The notes: generated from the sequence alone by a model not told the origin. A stretch of 37,046 bases of DNA from Bacillota bacterium (GCA_033549065.1 JAWSUE010000001.1:23898-60943); one strand, 5' to 3'. Positions 1 through 7,760 are shown, numbered from the stretch's first letter. Numbers and translations: made by a program.

Positions 1-238
1 ACGGATTATCTCTAAAGCTTGGCAGGGCTTGATAAATTATAAATGCAATTAGAGCAAGGTAAATCAAACCCCATATTGAAAACGTCAGGGCTGCCGGTGT
101 TAGTAGAACCGGATATATAAGAGATAGATCTTGCTGGGTCAGATTATTAAAGGGCAATAGATTTGAAAGAAAGTTGAACAAAAGAACAAGTATGAGGGCT
201 CCGATATTGATGTAAGCCCTAATATCACTGCGGATCAT
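1..238 (-). CDS. TspO/MBR-like (tryptophan-rich sensory) membrane protein, C-terminus beyond window
   Basis: Only the first 79 codons are present; the gene runs off the left edge. The start is ATG at 238, preceded by GAGAGGAG about 10 bases upstream. The visible protein has an N-terminal membrane helix (about residues 9-27) and then a segment with PAALTFSIWGLIYLALIAF, which resembles the first two helices of the TspO/MBR-related family (the proline before a FSIWGLIY motif is typical). The family binds porphyrin-like or lipid ligands in membranes; the exact role here is unknown. It starts about 60 bases downstream of lysA on the same strand with no terminator seen, so it could be co-transcribed with the lysine genes. 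Confidence 0.6.
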   Translation of the reverse strand, partial: MIRSDIRAYINIGALILVLLFNFLSNLLPFNNLTQQDLSLIYPVLLTPAALTFSIWGLIYLALIAFIIYQALPSFRDNP

Positions 239-297
239 TTTGAACCGACTCCTCTCTGATTTGAGATCAGCTTATAAATATTAGTTCTGAACAACTA

Positions 298-1560
298 CTA
301 AATCACAACTGGAGAATCATCGAATCGCATTGTTGCCAAATAATCATCAATGGTTTCAGCACGACGGATCAACTGTATTGAACCATCTTCACGCAGTAAA
401 AGTTCTGCTGATCTGAGTTTACCATTATAATTATATCCCATCGAGTAACCATGTGCACCTGTATCATGGATCACTACAAGGTCACCGGCATTAATCTCTG
501 GCAAGGGGCGGTTAATAGCAAATTTATCTGCATTTTCACAAAGTGATCCGGTGACATCATAAATATGATCAACCGGCAATTCTTCTTTACCCGGAACAGT
601 AATATGATGATATGCTCCGTATATACCGGGACGCATAAGGTTTGCCATGCAAGAATCAAGACCTACATAATCTTTATACTTCCTGGCTACCTGGCGCACT
701 CTGCTTACAAGGTAACCATAGGGACCGGTAACAATTCTCCCACATTCAAAAGCTATATTTAACGGGTGCAGATTCCCGGGAACAATCACATTTTCATACA
801 ATGTTTGCATCGCTCCAGATATCCGGTTAAGGTTTACAGCCACTTCTTCAGGGTGATAAGGTATGCCAATTCCTCCACCCATATTAATTATTTCAATGTT
901 AATTCCTGTACTCTTTTTAATCCTGACCGCCAATTCAAATAACATCCTCGCCGTTTCAATGAAGTAATCTTCGGAGAGTTCGTTGGATGCAACCATGGTA
1001 TGCAGCCCAAAACGTTTAACTCCATTTTCTTTTGCCAAACGAAATGCATCAATAATTTGATCACGGGTAACCCCATATTTGGCTTCCTGGGGGAGACCAA
1101 TCAAAACATTACCTGTTCGGGCATCTCCCGGATTAAATCGAAATGACAGCAACTCCGGTATCCCTGCACTTTTCTCCAAAATATCAAGATGGATTATATC
1201 ATCGAGGTTTATTACCGCTCCCAGACGGGCAGCTTCAACAAATTCTTCCGGAGGAGTATCATTGGACGTGAACATAATTTCTTCACCAGAAAAACCGACT
1301 TTGTCCGCCAGAACCAACTCTGTCATGGAACTGCAGTCAACACCCATGCCTTCTCCACGTAAAATATTTAAAATTGTGGGGTTGGGGCAGGCTTTAACCG
1401 CAAAGTAGTTTCGGAAGTTTTGTGCCCAGGAAAAGTCTTTGTAAAACCTTCGGGCATTTTCCCTTATAGACTTCTCATCATAGAGGTGGAAGGGTGTCGG
1501 GTATTTTAACGCAATTTCTTCCAGTTCATCTTTTGTAAGGGGAATTTTTTTTTCAGCCAT
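298..1560 (-). CDS. lysA: Diaminopimelate decarboxylase
   Basis: A 420-residue PLP enzyme of the alanine-racemase-like fold III decarboxylases, expected to convert meso-diaminopimelate to L-lysine, the last step of the pathway. Visible landmarks: the PLP lysine in YFAVKACPNP near residue 50, the glycine-rich phosphate-binding stretch NMGGGIGIPY near residue 230, ECGR near 275, and the GSLCENAD cysteine motif near 340. The ATG at 1560 is chosen because CCGGAGG lies 8 bases upstream; a TTG one codon earlier is also possible. It is last in the dapB-dapA-dapL-lysA operon. The sequence is somewhat unlike textbook LysA in its N-terminal part, so a related carboxylase activity (for example carboxynorspermidine decarboxylase) is the alternative, but context strongly favours lysine. 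Confidence 0.87.
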   Translation of the reverse strand: MAEKKIPLTKDELEEIALKYPTPFHLYDEKSIRENARRFYKDFSWAQNFRNYFAVKACPNPTILNILRGEGMGVDCSSMTELVLADKVGFSGEEIMFTSNDTPPEEFVEAARLGAVINLDDIIHLDILEKSAGIPELLSFRFNPGDARTGNVLIGLPQEAKYGVTRDQIIDAFRLAKENGVKRFGLHTMVASNELSEDYFIETARMLFELAVRIKKSTGINIEIINMGGGIGIPYHPEEVAVNLNRISGAMQTLYENVIVPGNLHPLNIAFECGRIVTGPYGYLVSRVRQVARKYKDYVGLDSCMANLMRPGIYGAYHHITVPGKEELPVDHIYDVTGSLCENADKFAINRPLPEINAGDLVVIHDTGAHGYSMGYNYNGKLRSAELLLREDGSIQLIRRAETIDDYLATMRFDDSPVVI

Positions 1561-1588
1561 CAAAACCGCCTCCGGTAATATTATCTGA

Positions 1589-2818
1589 TTAGAGAAGTAG
1601 ATTCTTTTCCATACTTAAAACTGCTTCCTGAATATCTTTCCGGTGACCAAAAGCACTGAGCCGGAAATAGCCTTCGCCTGATGGTCCAAAACCTGAACCG
1701 GGAGTACCGACTACATGCGCTTCATTTAATAATTTATCAAAAAACTCCCAGGAGGTAAGGCCATTTGGAGTTTTCACCCATAAATATGGAGCATTTTCCC
1801 CTCCATAAACAGTAAGGCTGAGAGCCTGTAGCCCTTCGCGAATCAGCCGTGCGTTTTTCATATAGTAGGCAATCAGCTGGCGACATTCCTTGAACCCCTG
1901 ATCGGAGAGTACAGCCAGGCCTCCATATTGTGCAATATTCGATGCCCCGTTAAAAAAAGTAGTTTGTCTGCGAAGCCACATCTGGTGTATTTCTTCTGGT
2001 TCGCTGTTTTCAGACAAAAGGGCTTTTGGAACTATCGACCATCCCAATCTGACTCCGGTAAATCCTGCAGACTTAGAAAAACTGTTTATCTCAATTGCAC
2101 AAACTTCTGCTCCTTCAATTTCATAGATCGAGCGGGGCAAAACAGGATCAGAAATGAATTCAGAATAGGAAGCATCAAATATAATTATTGCCCTTTTACT
2201 CAATGCATAATCGACGAATTTTTTCAACTGAGCGTGAGTCGCAGCTGTGCCGGTGGGGTTATTGGGGCTGCATAAATAGATCAAGTCTGTTTTTACGGCA
2301 GGAGGTTCAGGGAAAAACCCATTTTCCCTGTTGCAGACCATATAAATAAAACCACTGTAATTTCTATTTTTTCCATCGTAGTTACCGGAGCGACCGAATA
2401 TAACGTTGGAATCGACATAAACTGGATAGGCAGGATCTTGAACCGCGATTACACTATCTTCACTGAACAGTGATTGAATATTCCCCGCATCAGGCTTGGC
2501 ACCATCGCTGATAAATATATCATCGGGGTCAATATTTATTCCTCGTGATACATAAAAATCGGCCAGTTTTTGACGAAGTTCTTCTTCGCCCTGCTCATCA
2601 CCGTAACCGGAATAGGTTTCAACGTGGGCAAGACGCTCCACTCCAGAGTGCAACCCTTTTATGACAGTGGGAGTGAGCGGCTCAGTGGTATTGCCAATGC
2701 CCAAACGGTGTACCCTGATGCCTGGGTTTTCCTGTTGAAATTGGCTTACCCTTCGGGCAATTTCAGGAAACAGGTAGCTGCTGCCAAGTTTTCTGTAATG
2801 CTCATTAATTTTTGCCAT
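1589..2818 (-). CDS. dapL: LL-diaminopimelate aminotransferase
   Basis: A 409-residue class I/II aminotransferase (fold type I). Its expected reaction is direct transamination of tetrahydrodipicolinate to LL-diaminopimelate with glutamate as donor, bypassing the succinyl or acetyl DapD-DapC-DapE steps. Diagnostic features: N-terminal INEHYRKLGSSYLFPEIARR followed by RLGIGNTTEPLTP, the SDGAKPDAGN cofactor segment, the CSPNNPTGT motif, and the PLP lysine in NSFSKSAGFTGVRLGW. ATG at 2818 follows a GGAGG 11 bases upstream that lies inside the end of dapA. The gap to dapA is only 3 bases, so the two are translationally linked. Its presence between dapA and lysA is the signature of the DapL variant pathway of many Clostridia. 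An epimerase (dapF) would still be needed and is not in the window. Confidence 0.93.
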   Translation of the reverse strand: MAKINEHYRKLGSSYLFPEIARRVSQFQQENPGIRVHRLGIGNTTEPLTPTVIKGLHSGVERLAHVETYSGYGDEQGEEELRQKLADFYVSRGINIDPDDIFISDGAKPDAGNIQSLFSEDSVIAVQDPAYPVYVDSNVIFGRSGNYDGKNRNYSGFIYMVCNRENGFFPEPPAVKTDLIYLCSPNNPTGTAATHAQLKKFVDYALSKRAIIIFDASYSEFISDPVLPRSIYEIEGAEVCAIEINSFSKSAGFTGVRLGWSIVPKALLSENSEPEEIHQMWLRRQTTFFNGASNIAQYGGLAVLSDQGFKECRQLIAYYMKNARLIREGLQALSLTVYGGENAPYLWVKTPNGLTSWEFFDKLLNEAHVVGTPGSGFGPSGEGYFRLSAFGHRKDIQEAVLSMEKNLLL

Positions 2819-2821
2819 AAC

Positions 2822-3721
2822 TTATTTAGCCTCCGCAATGTCAAGATCTGACATTGCCTCCCTGATTACTTCGTAATTTTCCTTGATATCCAGGGAACAC
2901 ATGGGCAGGCGGAAAGACTCCTGGCACCAACCTTTCATTGACATGGCTGTCTTTATAGGGATCGGGTTTGTCTCCACAAAACAGGCTTTGAAAAAAGGCA
3001 TCAACCGGCTTTCCAACTCCCGTGCCCGATGGAAATCGCCGGAAAGTGCACTGTGAACCATCGTTTTCATTTGGCGGGGTATCAAGTTCGCAGCGACAGA
3101 GACCACCCCGTTGCCACCGGCTTCAATAAGATCTACAGTCATATTATCATCTCCACAGAGAACCACAAACTCATCATGCCGCAGGTTAATCAGATTCTTC
3201 ATCTGAATCAGGCTGCCTGATGCTTCTTTTACCCCGACAATGTTTTTATGTTCATTCATCAGCCTGAACAGCGTATCATTTTCCAGATTAACTCCGGTAC
3301 GACTCTCGATATTATAAAGTATACAGGGAATGGAAACCGCTTCGGCAATAGCTTTAAAATGAAGATATAACCCTTTTTGAGTCGGTTTTACATAGTAAGG
3401 GTTAACAAGTAAAACTGCATCGACTCCGGACTGTTCAGCATGCTGCGAAAGCTGGATCGCTTCACTTGTGGCATTACTGCCTGTACCGGCAATCACCGGC
3501 ACTCTTCCGGCAGCATATTCAACAGTCAACGCAACCACCCGATCGTGTTCATCATGAGTAAGGGTAGAGCTCTCACCGGTTGTTCCACAGGGAACCAATC
3601 CATCTATACCCGACTCTATCTGATATTCCACCAAACGTTTAAATGCTCCAATATCTACAGCTCCCGTCGAGGTAAAAGGGGTAACGAGTGCTGTAAAAAC
3701 ACCCCTGTAAATATTCCTAAT
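2822..3721 (-). CDS. dapA: 4-hydroxy-tetrahydrodipicolinate synthase
   Basis: A TIM-barrel lyase of the DHDPS/NAL family that condenses pyruvate with aspartate semialdehyde. Visible: FTALVTPF at the N-terminus, the GTTGESSTL loop, the catalytic tyrosine in CILYNIESRTG, and the Schiff-base lysine in GVKEASGS. Length is normal (299 residues). Start choice: a perfect GGAGGTG ribosome site at about 3727-3733 is followed 8 bases after GGAGG by ATT at 3721, giving MRNIYRGVFTALVTPF, which matches the normal family N-terminus. That ATT shares one base with the dapB stop (ATTAG), a classic coupling overlap. A TTG at 3736 and GTG at 3730 are in frame but lie before or inside the ribosome site and have none of their own. 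I infer AUU initiation. Confidence 0.93.
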   Translation of the reverse strand: MRNIYRGVFTALVTPFTSTGAVDIGAFKRLVEYQIESGIDGLVPCGTTGESSTLTHDEHDRVVALTVEYAAGRVPVIAGTGSNATSEAIQLSQHAEQSGVDAVLLVNPYYVKPTQKGLYLHFKAIAEAVSIPCILYNIESRTGVNLENDTLFRLMNEHKNIVGVKEASGSLIQMKNLINLRHDEFVVLCGDDNMTVDLIEAGGNGVVSVAANLIPRQMKTMVHSALSGDFHRARELESRLMPFFKACFVETNPIPIKTAMSMKGWCQESFRLPMCSLDIKENYEVIREAMSDLDIAEAK

Positions 3722-4478
3722 CGTCTCCACCTCCAATTAGTGATTGAATCATATCCTCCAGATTATAAAAGCCTTTTCGATCTTTAATCCATTCAGCGGC
3801 CATCAGTGCGCCAACAACAAAACCGCTTCGGCTGCGAGCGGAGTGTTCGATTATTAGTGAATCTTCTTCACTGTCGAAAATCACCCGGTGGGTACCGGGT
3901 ATTTCGCCACCCCTGGTTGAAGAAATATGCAGCTCTGTTTCTTTGATTGCACCTGAAGGCGTTCGATCAAGAATAGACTCTTTTCTATCCAGAGTGGATA
4001 GCAGAATATCGCCAAGCATACCTGCAGTTCCGGAAGGACTGTCGGCTTTGTGACGATGGTGGTATTCATGGACCATTACATCATATTGGGAAAACCGGTT
4101 CATAATCATTCCGGCCTTTTTAACAAGACTAAAAAAAATGTTAACTCCCAAAGAAAAATTTCCTGACCAGATCAAGCCGATCCCGCTTTTTCCCACTATT
4201 TCTGCAACCTCTGCCATATCGGAATACCACCCTGTGGTGCCGATAACTGCCGGGACCTTCAGTTGACCGTAGAGCCTGATATTATTCTTGACAGCCTCCG
4301 GAATAGTAAAATCTATTATAACATCAAGGGGAAGAGAATCAAGGGAAAATTCATCAGCAGTTACGGCTTCATGCTTGCTGAAAGGGTCGATAACAGCACC
4401 AACTTCATGTCCACAGGCAATAGCTTTGTTTCTGATCAACTCTCCCATCCGTCCAAATCCGGCTATACCAATTCTCAT
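3717..4478 (-). CDS. dapB: 4-hydroxy-tetrahydrodipicolinate reductase
   Basis: A 253-residue NAD(P)H-dependent reductase giving tetrahydrodipicolinate. The N-terminal Rossmann motif GIAGFGRMGELI is visible, then IDFTIPEAV, GTTGWY, and the family signature EYHHRHKADSPSGTA with the catalytic histidine pair and lysine near residue 145. ATG at 4478 is chosen because it begins exactly at MRIGIAGFGRMG and has GGGAAGG about 13 bases upstream; the open frame extends 26 codons further but that part has no family similarity. First gene of the lysine operon, divergent from the DUF3786 gene. Its leader is under 130 bases, too short for a lysine riboswitch. Confidence 0.93.
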   Translation of the reverse strand: MRIGIAGFGRMGELIRNKAIACGHEVGAVIDPFSKHEAVTADEFSLDSLPLDVIIDFTIPEAVKNNIRLYGQLKVPAVIGTTGWYSDMAEVAEIVGKSGIGLIWSGNFSLGVNIFFSLVKKAGMIMNRFSQYDVMVHEYHHRHKADSPSGTAGMLGDILLSTLDRKESILDRTPSGAIKETELHISSTRGGEIPGTHRVIFDSEEDSLIIEHSARSRSGFVVGALMAAEWIKDRKGFYNLEDMIQSLIGGGDD

Positions 4479-4508
4479 AATATACAACACCTTCCCAAGT
4501 ATTATCAG

Positions 4509-4533
4509 ACCAATCTTCAAAGAAGAACTTGGT
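4509..4533. repeat. Stem-loop upstream of dapB
   Basis: ACCAATCTTC, a three-base AAA loop, then GAAGA, a two-base bulge AC, and TTGGT. This gives ten base pairs in 25 bases. It lies between the dapB start and the divergent DUF3786 promoter. It could be an operator or an mRNA hairpin near the 5' end of the dap transcript. Confidence 0.4.
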
Positions 4534-4541
4534 ACCTTATA

Positions 4542-4571
4542 TTGACTCGCTTTCAATATTGCCTGTATAAT
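4542..4571 (+). promoter_or_regulatory. Sigma-A-type promoter for the DUF3786 gene
   Basis: TTGACT (4542-4547), an 18-base spacer and a perfect TATAAT (4566-4571). Transcription would start near 4578, which leaves almost no leader for an ATG at 4585 and so supports the ATG at 4609. Confidence 0.7.
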
Positions 4572-4608
4572 TGCCGCAGTATAAATGTTAGCAGGTGATC
4601 GAATAATT

Positions 4609-5271
4609 ATGATCGATGAAAATAATAATAAGTTTATTCTTGATAATACTATAAATAAGGAAAAAAGGCGAAAGGCACTTCATGCAAGATGCGATGAGTA
4701 TCGAAAAAGAATTCTCACGAGAGACCCACAAGAGATAGCACAGTTCTCTGCAATAAGAATTGAAAGGGATGAGAATAACAAACTTTTTTTCTTCGGCGAA
4801 CATTATTCCGAATCTTATAAAATAAGCTGGCCTGAACTAAAAGTATTCAAGCAGGATTGCCTCCCGGTTGAACTTGATAAAGAGGCTCTCTGGTTGCACT
4901 ACATTGATCGTGCAGACGGAACACCTCTAACCGGCAGGTGGGTAAATTTAACTGAAATTGGCGGTCTTTTTTACCAGCAGGCTTTTCAGGGTTATGCTGG
5001 TGACGAGTTATCAGCCGAGTGGGAAGATAACACAGAAGGCTTGAAGCAGAGATGCATTGAGGCAGGTGGATGGCCTATCAGTTACCATGGAGATTTAACA
5101 TTTGAATGGCGGGTTTTACCCCGTGTCCCATTATGTCTATGTTATCGTCTACCCAGAGATAGTGACCAGGCCTGGGCAACAATTTTATTTGATGCTTCGG
5201 CAAGTCATTATATCGCTGCTGATGTGGCAGCAATTGTTGGCAAAGAACTGGTTGAACGTTTAAAGCCCTAG
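4609..5271 (+). CDS. DUF3786 domain protein
   Basis: A 220-residue soluble protein resembling the DUF3786 family common in anaerobic Clostridia and Deltaproteobacteria; no biochemical role is established that I can name. The N-terminal 50 residues are highly charged and probably helical. The core contains LWLHYIDRADGTPLTGRWVNLTEIGG near residue 100 and a C-terminal FDASASHYIAADVAAIVGKELV, both typical of the family. ATG at 4609 is preferred over ATG at 4585 because AGGTGAT sits about 10 bases before it and because the promoter would start transcription near 4578. The MFS gene follows 50 bases downstream on the same strand. Confidence 0.72.
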   Translation: MIDENNNKFILDNTINKEKRRKALHARCDEYRKRILTRDPQEIAQFSAIRIERDENNKLFFFGEHYSESYKISWPELKVFKQDCLPVELDKEALWLHYIDRADGTPLTGRWVNLTEIGGLFYQQAFQGYAGDELSAEWEDNTEGLKQRCIEAGGWPISYHGDLTFEWRVLPRVPLCLCYRLPRDSDQAWATILFDASASHYIAADVAAIVGKELVERLKP

Positions 5272-5321
5272 TAAGCTTATCTTTTGAAGATGAAATTAAT
5301 GAAGACAAGGTGGAAAAATAA

Positions 5322-6530
5322 GTGTTAATGCAAATAAACGAAGATAAATATCCACCCTATACAAACAGCCGGGGCAACTGGATTCTTTTTTTCGGCTCTG
5401 TGTATTTCTTTATTGCAAATCTATTTGCCTCTATAGCTGTTTTACCAGGCTACAGCCTGGCAATAGGCAGCACTGCATTTCAGGCTGGTCTTCAGAATAC
5501 AGTTTTTGGACTTGCAGCCATAATTTTACGCTTATTGCTCGGCCCGGTCATGGACCGGCAGGGACCAAAACCGTTGATGCTGATAGGCGTAATCACCTTT
5601 ACCACTGGTCCGCTATTGCTGATGCTGCATGATTCATATTTTATGCTGCTTGCCGTAAGGATCTATCAATCATTCGGGCTTGCAGTATTCCTGCCCGGAA
5701 TTTCTACATTACTGGCAGATATGGCCCCTATGAAAAAAATTGGCCTATACCTGGGGATGACAAGAATTTTTTTCAATATAGGCCTCCTTACAGGTGCATC
5801 AGCTGCTCTGACTATTATTGAACGCTACAGTTACAACCATTGGTTTTTTGTCAGCGCACTTACCTCAGCAATATCGCTTGTACTGCTGGCAGTTTTAAAA
5901 GTACCGGGTGTAAAGATTCATGTAAACAATATTTCCGGCATCTGGAACAGGACCAGAGAGGTTCTTCAAAATAAACAAATATACCCTATCATCGGGGGGA
6001 TAGCCCTCTTTTCTATTAATTATAGCGCCGTTATATCTTTTTCCGCGGTTTATATTGATGAAAATATTGTAAACGGCACTGCCGCCCGTTTTTTTATAAT
6101 CCTCGGTTTTACGGGAATTATATCCTGCCTTCTTACCGGAATTCTAACTGACCGTTTCGGGAGACAAAAAGTTGTATGGCCCATGTTGGTGCTGGTTGGC
6201 CTCGGTACCGGAAGCCTCTATCTAATAGCTTACAATTCGATATTTGCTATCGTGGCAGCACTTTTACTCGGAATAGGCATTCAGGGTAGTTCACTTTCCT
6301 TTACTGCCTGGCTTATTAAGATCAGCAACCCTGAATTAAGAGCGACAACAATCAGCCTCCAGGAAAATACAATCGATACCTTTTTTGCTCTCGGTCCGGT
6401 CATTTTCGGATTGGCCGCACAGGGTCCCGGTCTGGACAGTGCTTTCCTGGCAGCCGGGATTCTTACATTGTTAGCCATATTGCCCCTACGAAAGAGCAGC
6501 AGGGCGATAACTGTTAAAGATTATTCGTAA
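5322..6530 (+). CDS. MFS transporter
   Basis: A 402-residue integral membrane protein with about twelve predicted helices, of the major facilitator superfamily. The loop between helices 2 and 3 carries the family motif RLLLGPVMDRQGPKPLM, and a second half-repeat version, LLTGILTDRFGRQKVVWP, follows near residue 265. The substrate cannot be read from sequence; the set-up resembles drug or metabolite exporters. GTG at 5322 is chosen since AAGGTGG lies 8-9 bases upstream; ATG two codons later is the alternative. Same strand as the DUF3786 gene and probably co-transcribed. Its 3' end overlaps a small convergent gene by 17 bases. Confidence 0.85.
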   Translation: MLMQINEDKYPPYTNSRGNWILFFGSVYFFIANLFASIAVLPGYSLAIGSTAFQAGLQNTVFGLAAIILRLLLGPVMDRQGPKPLMLIGVITFTTGPLLLMLHDSYFMLLAVRIYQSFGLAVFLPGISTLLADMAPMKKIGLYLGMTRIFFNIGLLTGASAALTIIERYSYNHWFFVSALTSAISLVLLAVLKVPGVKIHVNNISGIWNRTREVLQNKQIYPIIGGIALFSINYSAVISFSAVYIDENIVNGTAARFFIILGFTGIISCLLTGILTDRFGRQKVVWPMLVLVGLGTGSLYLIAYNSIFAIVAALLLGIGIQGSSLSFTAWLIKISNPELRATTISLQENTIDTFFALGPVIFGLAAQGPGLDSAFLAAGILTLLAILPLRKSSRAITVKDYS

Positions 6531-6627
6531 TCAAATGGAGGCAGTCTTCACAAAGATCCTGGTCCCTGTATCGGTAAATTTCATCTTCAGCAAGTTCTAT
6601 ATTACAGCGTACACATTTAGCAACCAT
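6514..6627 (-). CDS. Small zinc-ribbon protein (37 aa)
   Basis: A tiny gene that automated callers easily miss. It encodes MVAKCVRCNIELAEDEIYRY followed by a second CxxC (CEDC) near residue 29, so two CxxC knuckles about 22 residues apart, as in small treble-clef or zinc-ribbon proteins found beside metabolic genes in Clostridia. It begins 17 bases after the stop of the iscU-like gene on the same strand; AGAAGAAAGA upstream is a weak ribosome site. The last 17 bases overlap the convergent MFS gene. No function can be assigned; a link to iron-sulfur scaffold activity is only inferred from position. Confidence 0.6.
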   Translation of the reverse strand: MVAKCVRCNIELAEDEIYRYRDQDLCEDCLHLITNNL

Positions 6628-6644
6628 ATTTTCAAATCTTTCTT

Positions 6645-7043
6645 CTAATAAGCTTTTTTATATCTAAACTCAAATGAATTTCTGTTCTGCAGGTAATAGA
6701 GGATTGCCTGTTTGAGAGCGGCTTTGCCCAGGTTTGAACAGTGTACTTTTTCCTCCGGCAAACCGCCCAGAGCTTCCAGGATTTCATTTTCCGTGATCGC
6801 CAAAGCCTCATTAATTGTTTTACCCATAGCAATTTCAGTTAAAACACTGGTTGTCGCAATCGAAGCTGGACAACCACAAGCTTCAAAATTTACCCGAATA
6901 AGCCTGTCGTCTTTAACTACTATAAAAATTCTGATGTAATCGCCACAATCAGGATCTCCAACTGTTCCCACTCCGTCTGGCTCGGAAATCGGACCGGCAT
7001 TCCTGGGGTTTTTAAAGTGATCTATTAGCTGTGACGTATACAT
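6645..7043 (-). CDS. NifU/IscU-type iron-sulfur cluster scaffold
   Basis: A 132-residue protein matching the IscU/NifU N-terminal domain, on which [2Fe-2S] or [4Fe-4S] clusters are built before transfer to apoproteins. The three cluster cysteines are visible in GDPDCGDY (near residue 33), ACGCPASIA (near 58) and KVHCSNLG (near 102), with the conserved aspartate two residues after the first cysteine in GDPDCGD. It is complete and of normal length, with no C-terminal NifU thioredoxin-like domain. No cysteine desulfurase gene is adjacent, which is unusual. The promoter region is shared with the divergent superoxide reductase gene. Confidence 0.88.
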   Translation of the reverse strand: MYTSQLIDHFKNPRNAGPISEPDGVGTVGDPDCGDYIRIFIVVKDDRLIRVNFEACGCPASIATTSVLTEIAMGKTINEALAITENEILEALGGLPEEKVHCSNLGKAALKQAILYYLQNRNSFEFRYKKAY

Positions 7044-7078
7044 TGACTCACCCTATCGTATACAAATATTCTTTTTGA

Positions 7079-7087
7079 ATTATACCA
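7079..7087 (-). promoter_or_regulatory. Extended -10 promoter element of the iscU-like gene
   Basis: On the minus strand this reads TGG followed by a perfect TATAAT, an extended -10 element 36 bases before the start codon. No good -35 hexamer is seen; that position is occupied by the palindrome at 7096-7110. Confidence 0.55.
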
Positions 7088-7095
7088 CTATCAGC

Positions 7096-7110
7096 TATTA
7101 ATAATTAATA
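7096..7110. promoter_or_regulatory. Putative PerR/Fur-type operator (7-1-7 palindrome)
   Basis: TATTAAT-A-ATTAATA is a perfect 7-1-7 inverted repeat, the architecture of Fur, PerR and Zur boxes, and keeps the shared core TAAT-N-ATTA. It lies in the divergent region between the iscU-like gene and the superoxide reductase gene and covers the -35 position of the former. A perR gene lies 1.4 kb away. AT-rich palindromes also arise by chance, so this is an inference. Confidence 0.5.
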
Positions 7111-7203
7111 TGATTTGTGGCAATAGTCAAACCGTATAAAAAGGATGTTGCTTAATTCCGGCGAATATATTATCACTATAAGATTACAGGGAGGTTGAAT
7201 AGA

Positions 7204-7596
7204 ATGAGTGTAATAGGTGACCATGTCCAGTCAGCTGACTGGAAAGCTGAAAAACATGTGCCGGTAATTGAACTCAAAGGAAAGGCCAAAAAAGGTGAAG
7301 CATTTGATGTAACACTGAGTGTTGGTGCTGAAATCCCCCATCCCCATACTACCGAGCACCATATTCGCTACATCAAACTATTTTTTAAGCCAGATGGTGA
7401 AAAATTTATTATTCAGCTCGGCACGTACCTTTTTGAAGCACATGCCGAATCGGTTGAGGGTGCAAACGCCGGTAGCGCCAAGTGTGAACCGAAAGTTACT
7501 ACATCCATAACACTTGAGAAATCCGGTGAACTGTTAGCATTAAGTTATTGCAACATACACGGCTTATGGGATAATTCTCAAAAAGTTGAACTATGA
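7204..7596 (+). CDS. Superoxide reductase (neelaredoxin type)
   Basis: A 130-residue one-iron superoxide reductase that reduces superoxide to peroxide without making oxygen, a typical defence of anaerobes. It lacks the N-terminal desulforedoxin domain of two-iron desulfoferrodoxins. All five ligands of the catalytic iron are visible: His18 in EKHVPVIE, His46 and His52 in IPHPHTTEHHIRYI, and Cys116 and His119 in SYCNIHGLW; Glu16 and Lys17 of the active-site loop are also present. ATG at 7204 has AGGGAGG 9 bases upstream; a TTG at 7195 abuts that site and is rejected. Rubredoxin is the usual electron donor; none is nearby. Confidence 0.95.
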   Translation: MSVIGDHVQSADWKAEKHVPVIELKGKAKKGEAFDVTLSVGAEIPHPHTTEHHIRYIKLFFKPDGEKFIIQLGTYLFEAHAESVEGANAGSAKCEPKVTTSITLEKSGELLALSYCNIHGLWDNSQKVEL

Positions 7597-7629
7597 GTTA
7601 GTTTTACTTCAACTCTATTTCTTCAAGAG

Positions 7630-7664
7630 AAGCCGGAGAAAAGCCAATGCCTTTTCTTCGGCTT
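7630..7664 (+). terminator. Hairpin terminator after superoxide reductase
   Basis: Two 14-base arms (7630-7643 and 7651-7664) pair with one G-U wobble around a seven-base loop. There is no long T-tract after it, so it may be an imperfect rho-independent terminator or an mRNA-stabilising hairpin. It separates the superoxide reductase gene from the promoter of the ZIP gene. Confidence 0.6.
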
Positions 7665-7699
7665 GCTTGCTTCAAATAACCAAAGATAATCGGGCCTCA

Positions 7700-7728
7700 T
7701 TGACAGCATATTGTCCGATTGTTACTAT
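7700..7728 (+). promoter_or_regulatory. Strong promoter for the ZIP-perR genes
   Basis: A perfect TTGACA (7700-7705), a 17-base spacer, and TACTAT (7723-7728) with an extended TG one base upstream. It lies about 30 bases before the ZIP start codon. Confidence 0.72.
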
Positions 7729-7760
7729 AGATCAGCAGTTACTCTAAAGTGGGTGACCAG

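Noticed and set aside
1079-1408. A 109-codon plus-strand frame inside lysA
   Set aside because: Antisense shadow of a well-supported enzyme; no family resemblance or ribosome site.
4479-4608. Possible lysine riboswitch before dapB
   Set aside because: The divergent gap is about 130 bases and contains the opposite promoter; an L-box needs about 170 bases with conserved junctions that are not present.
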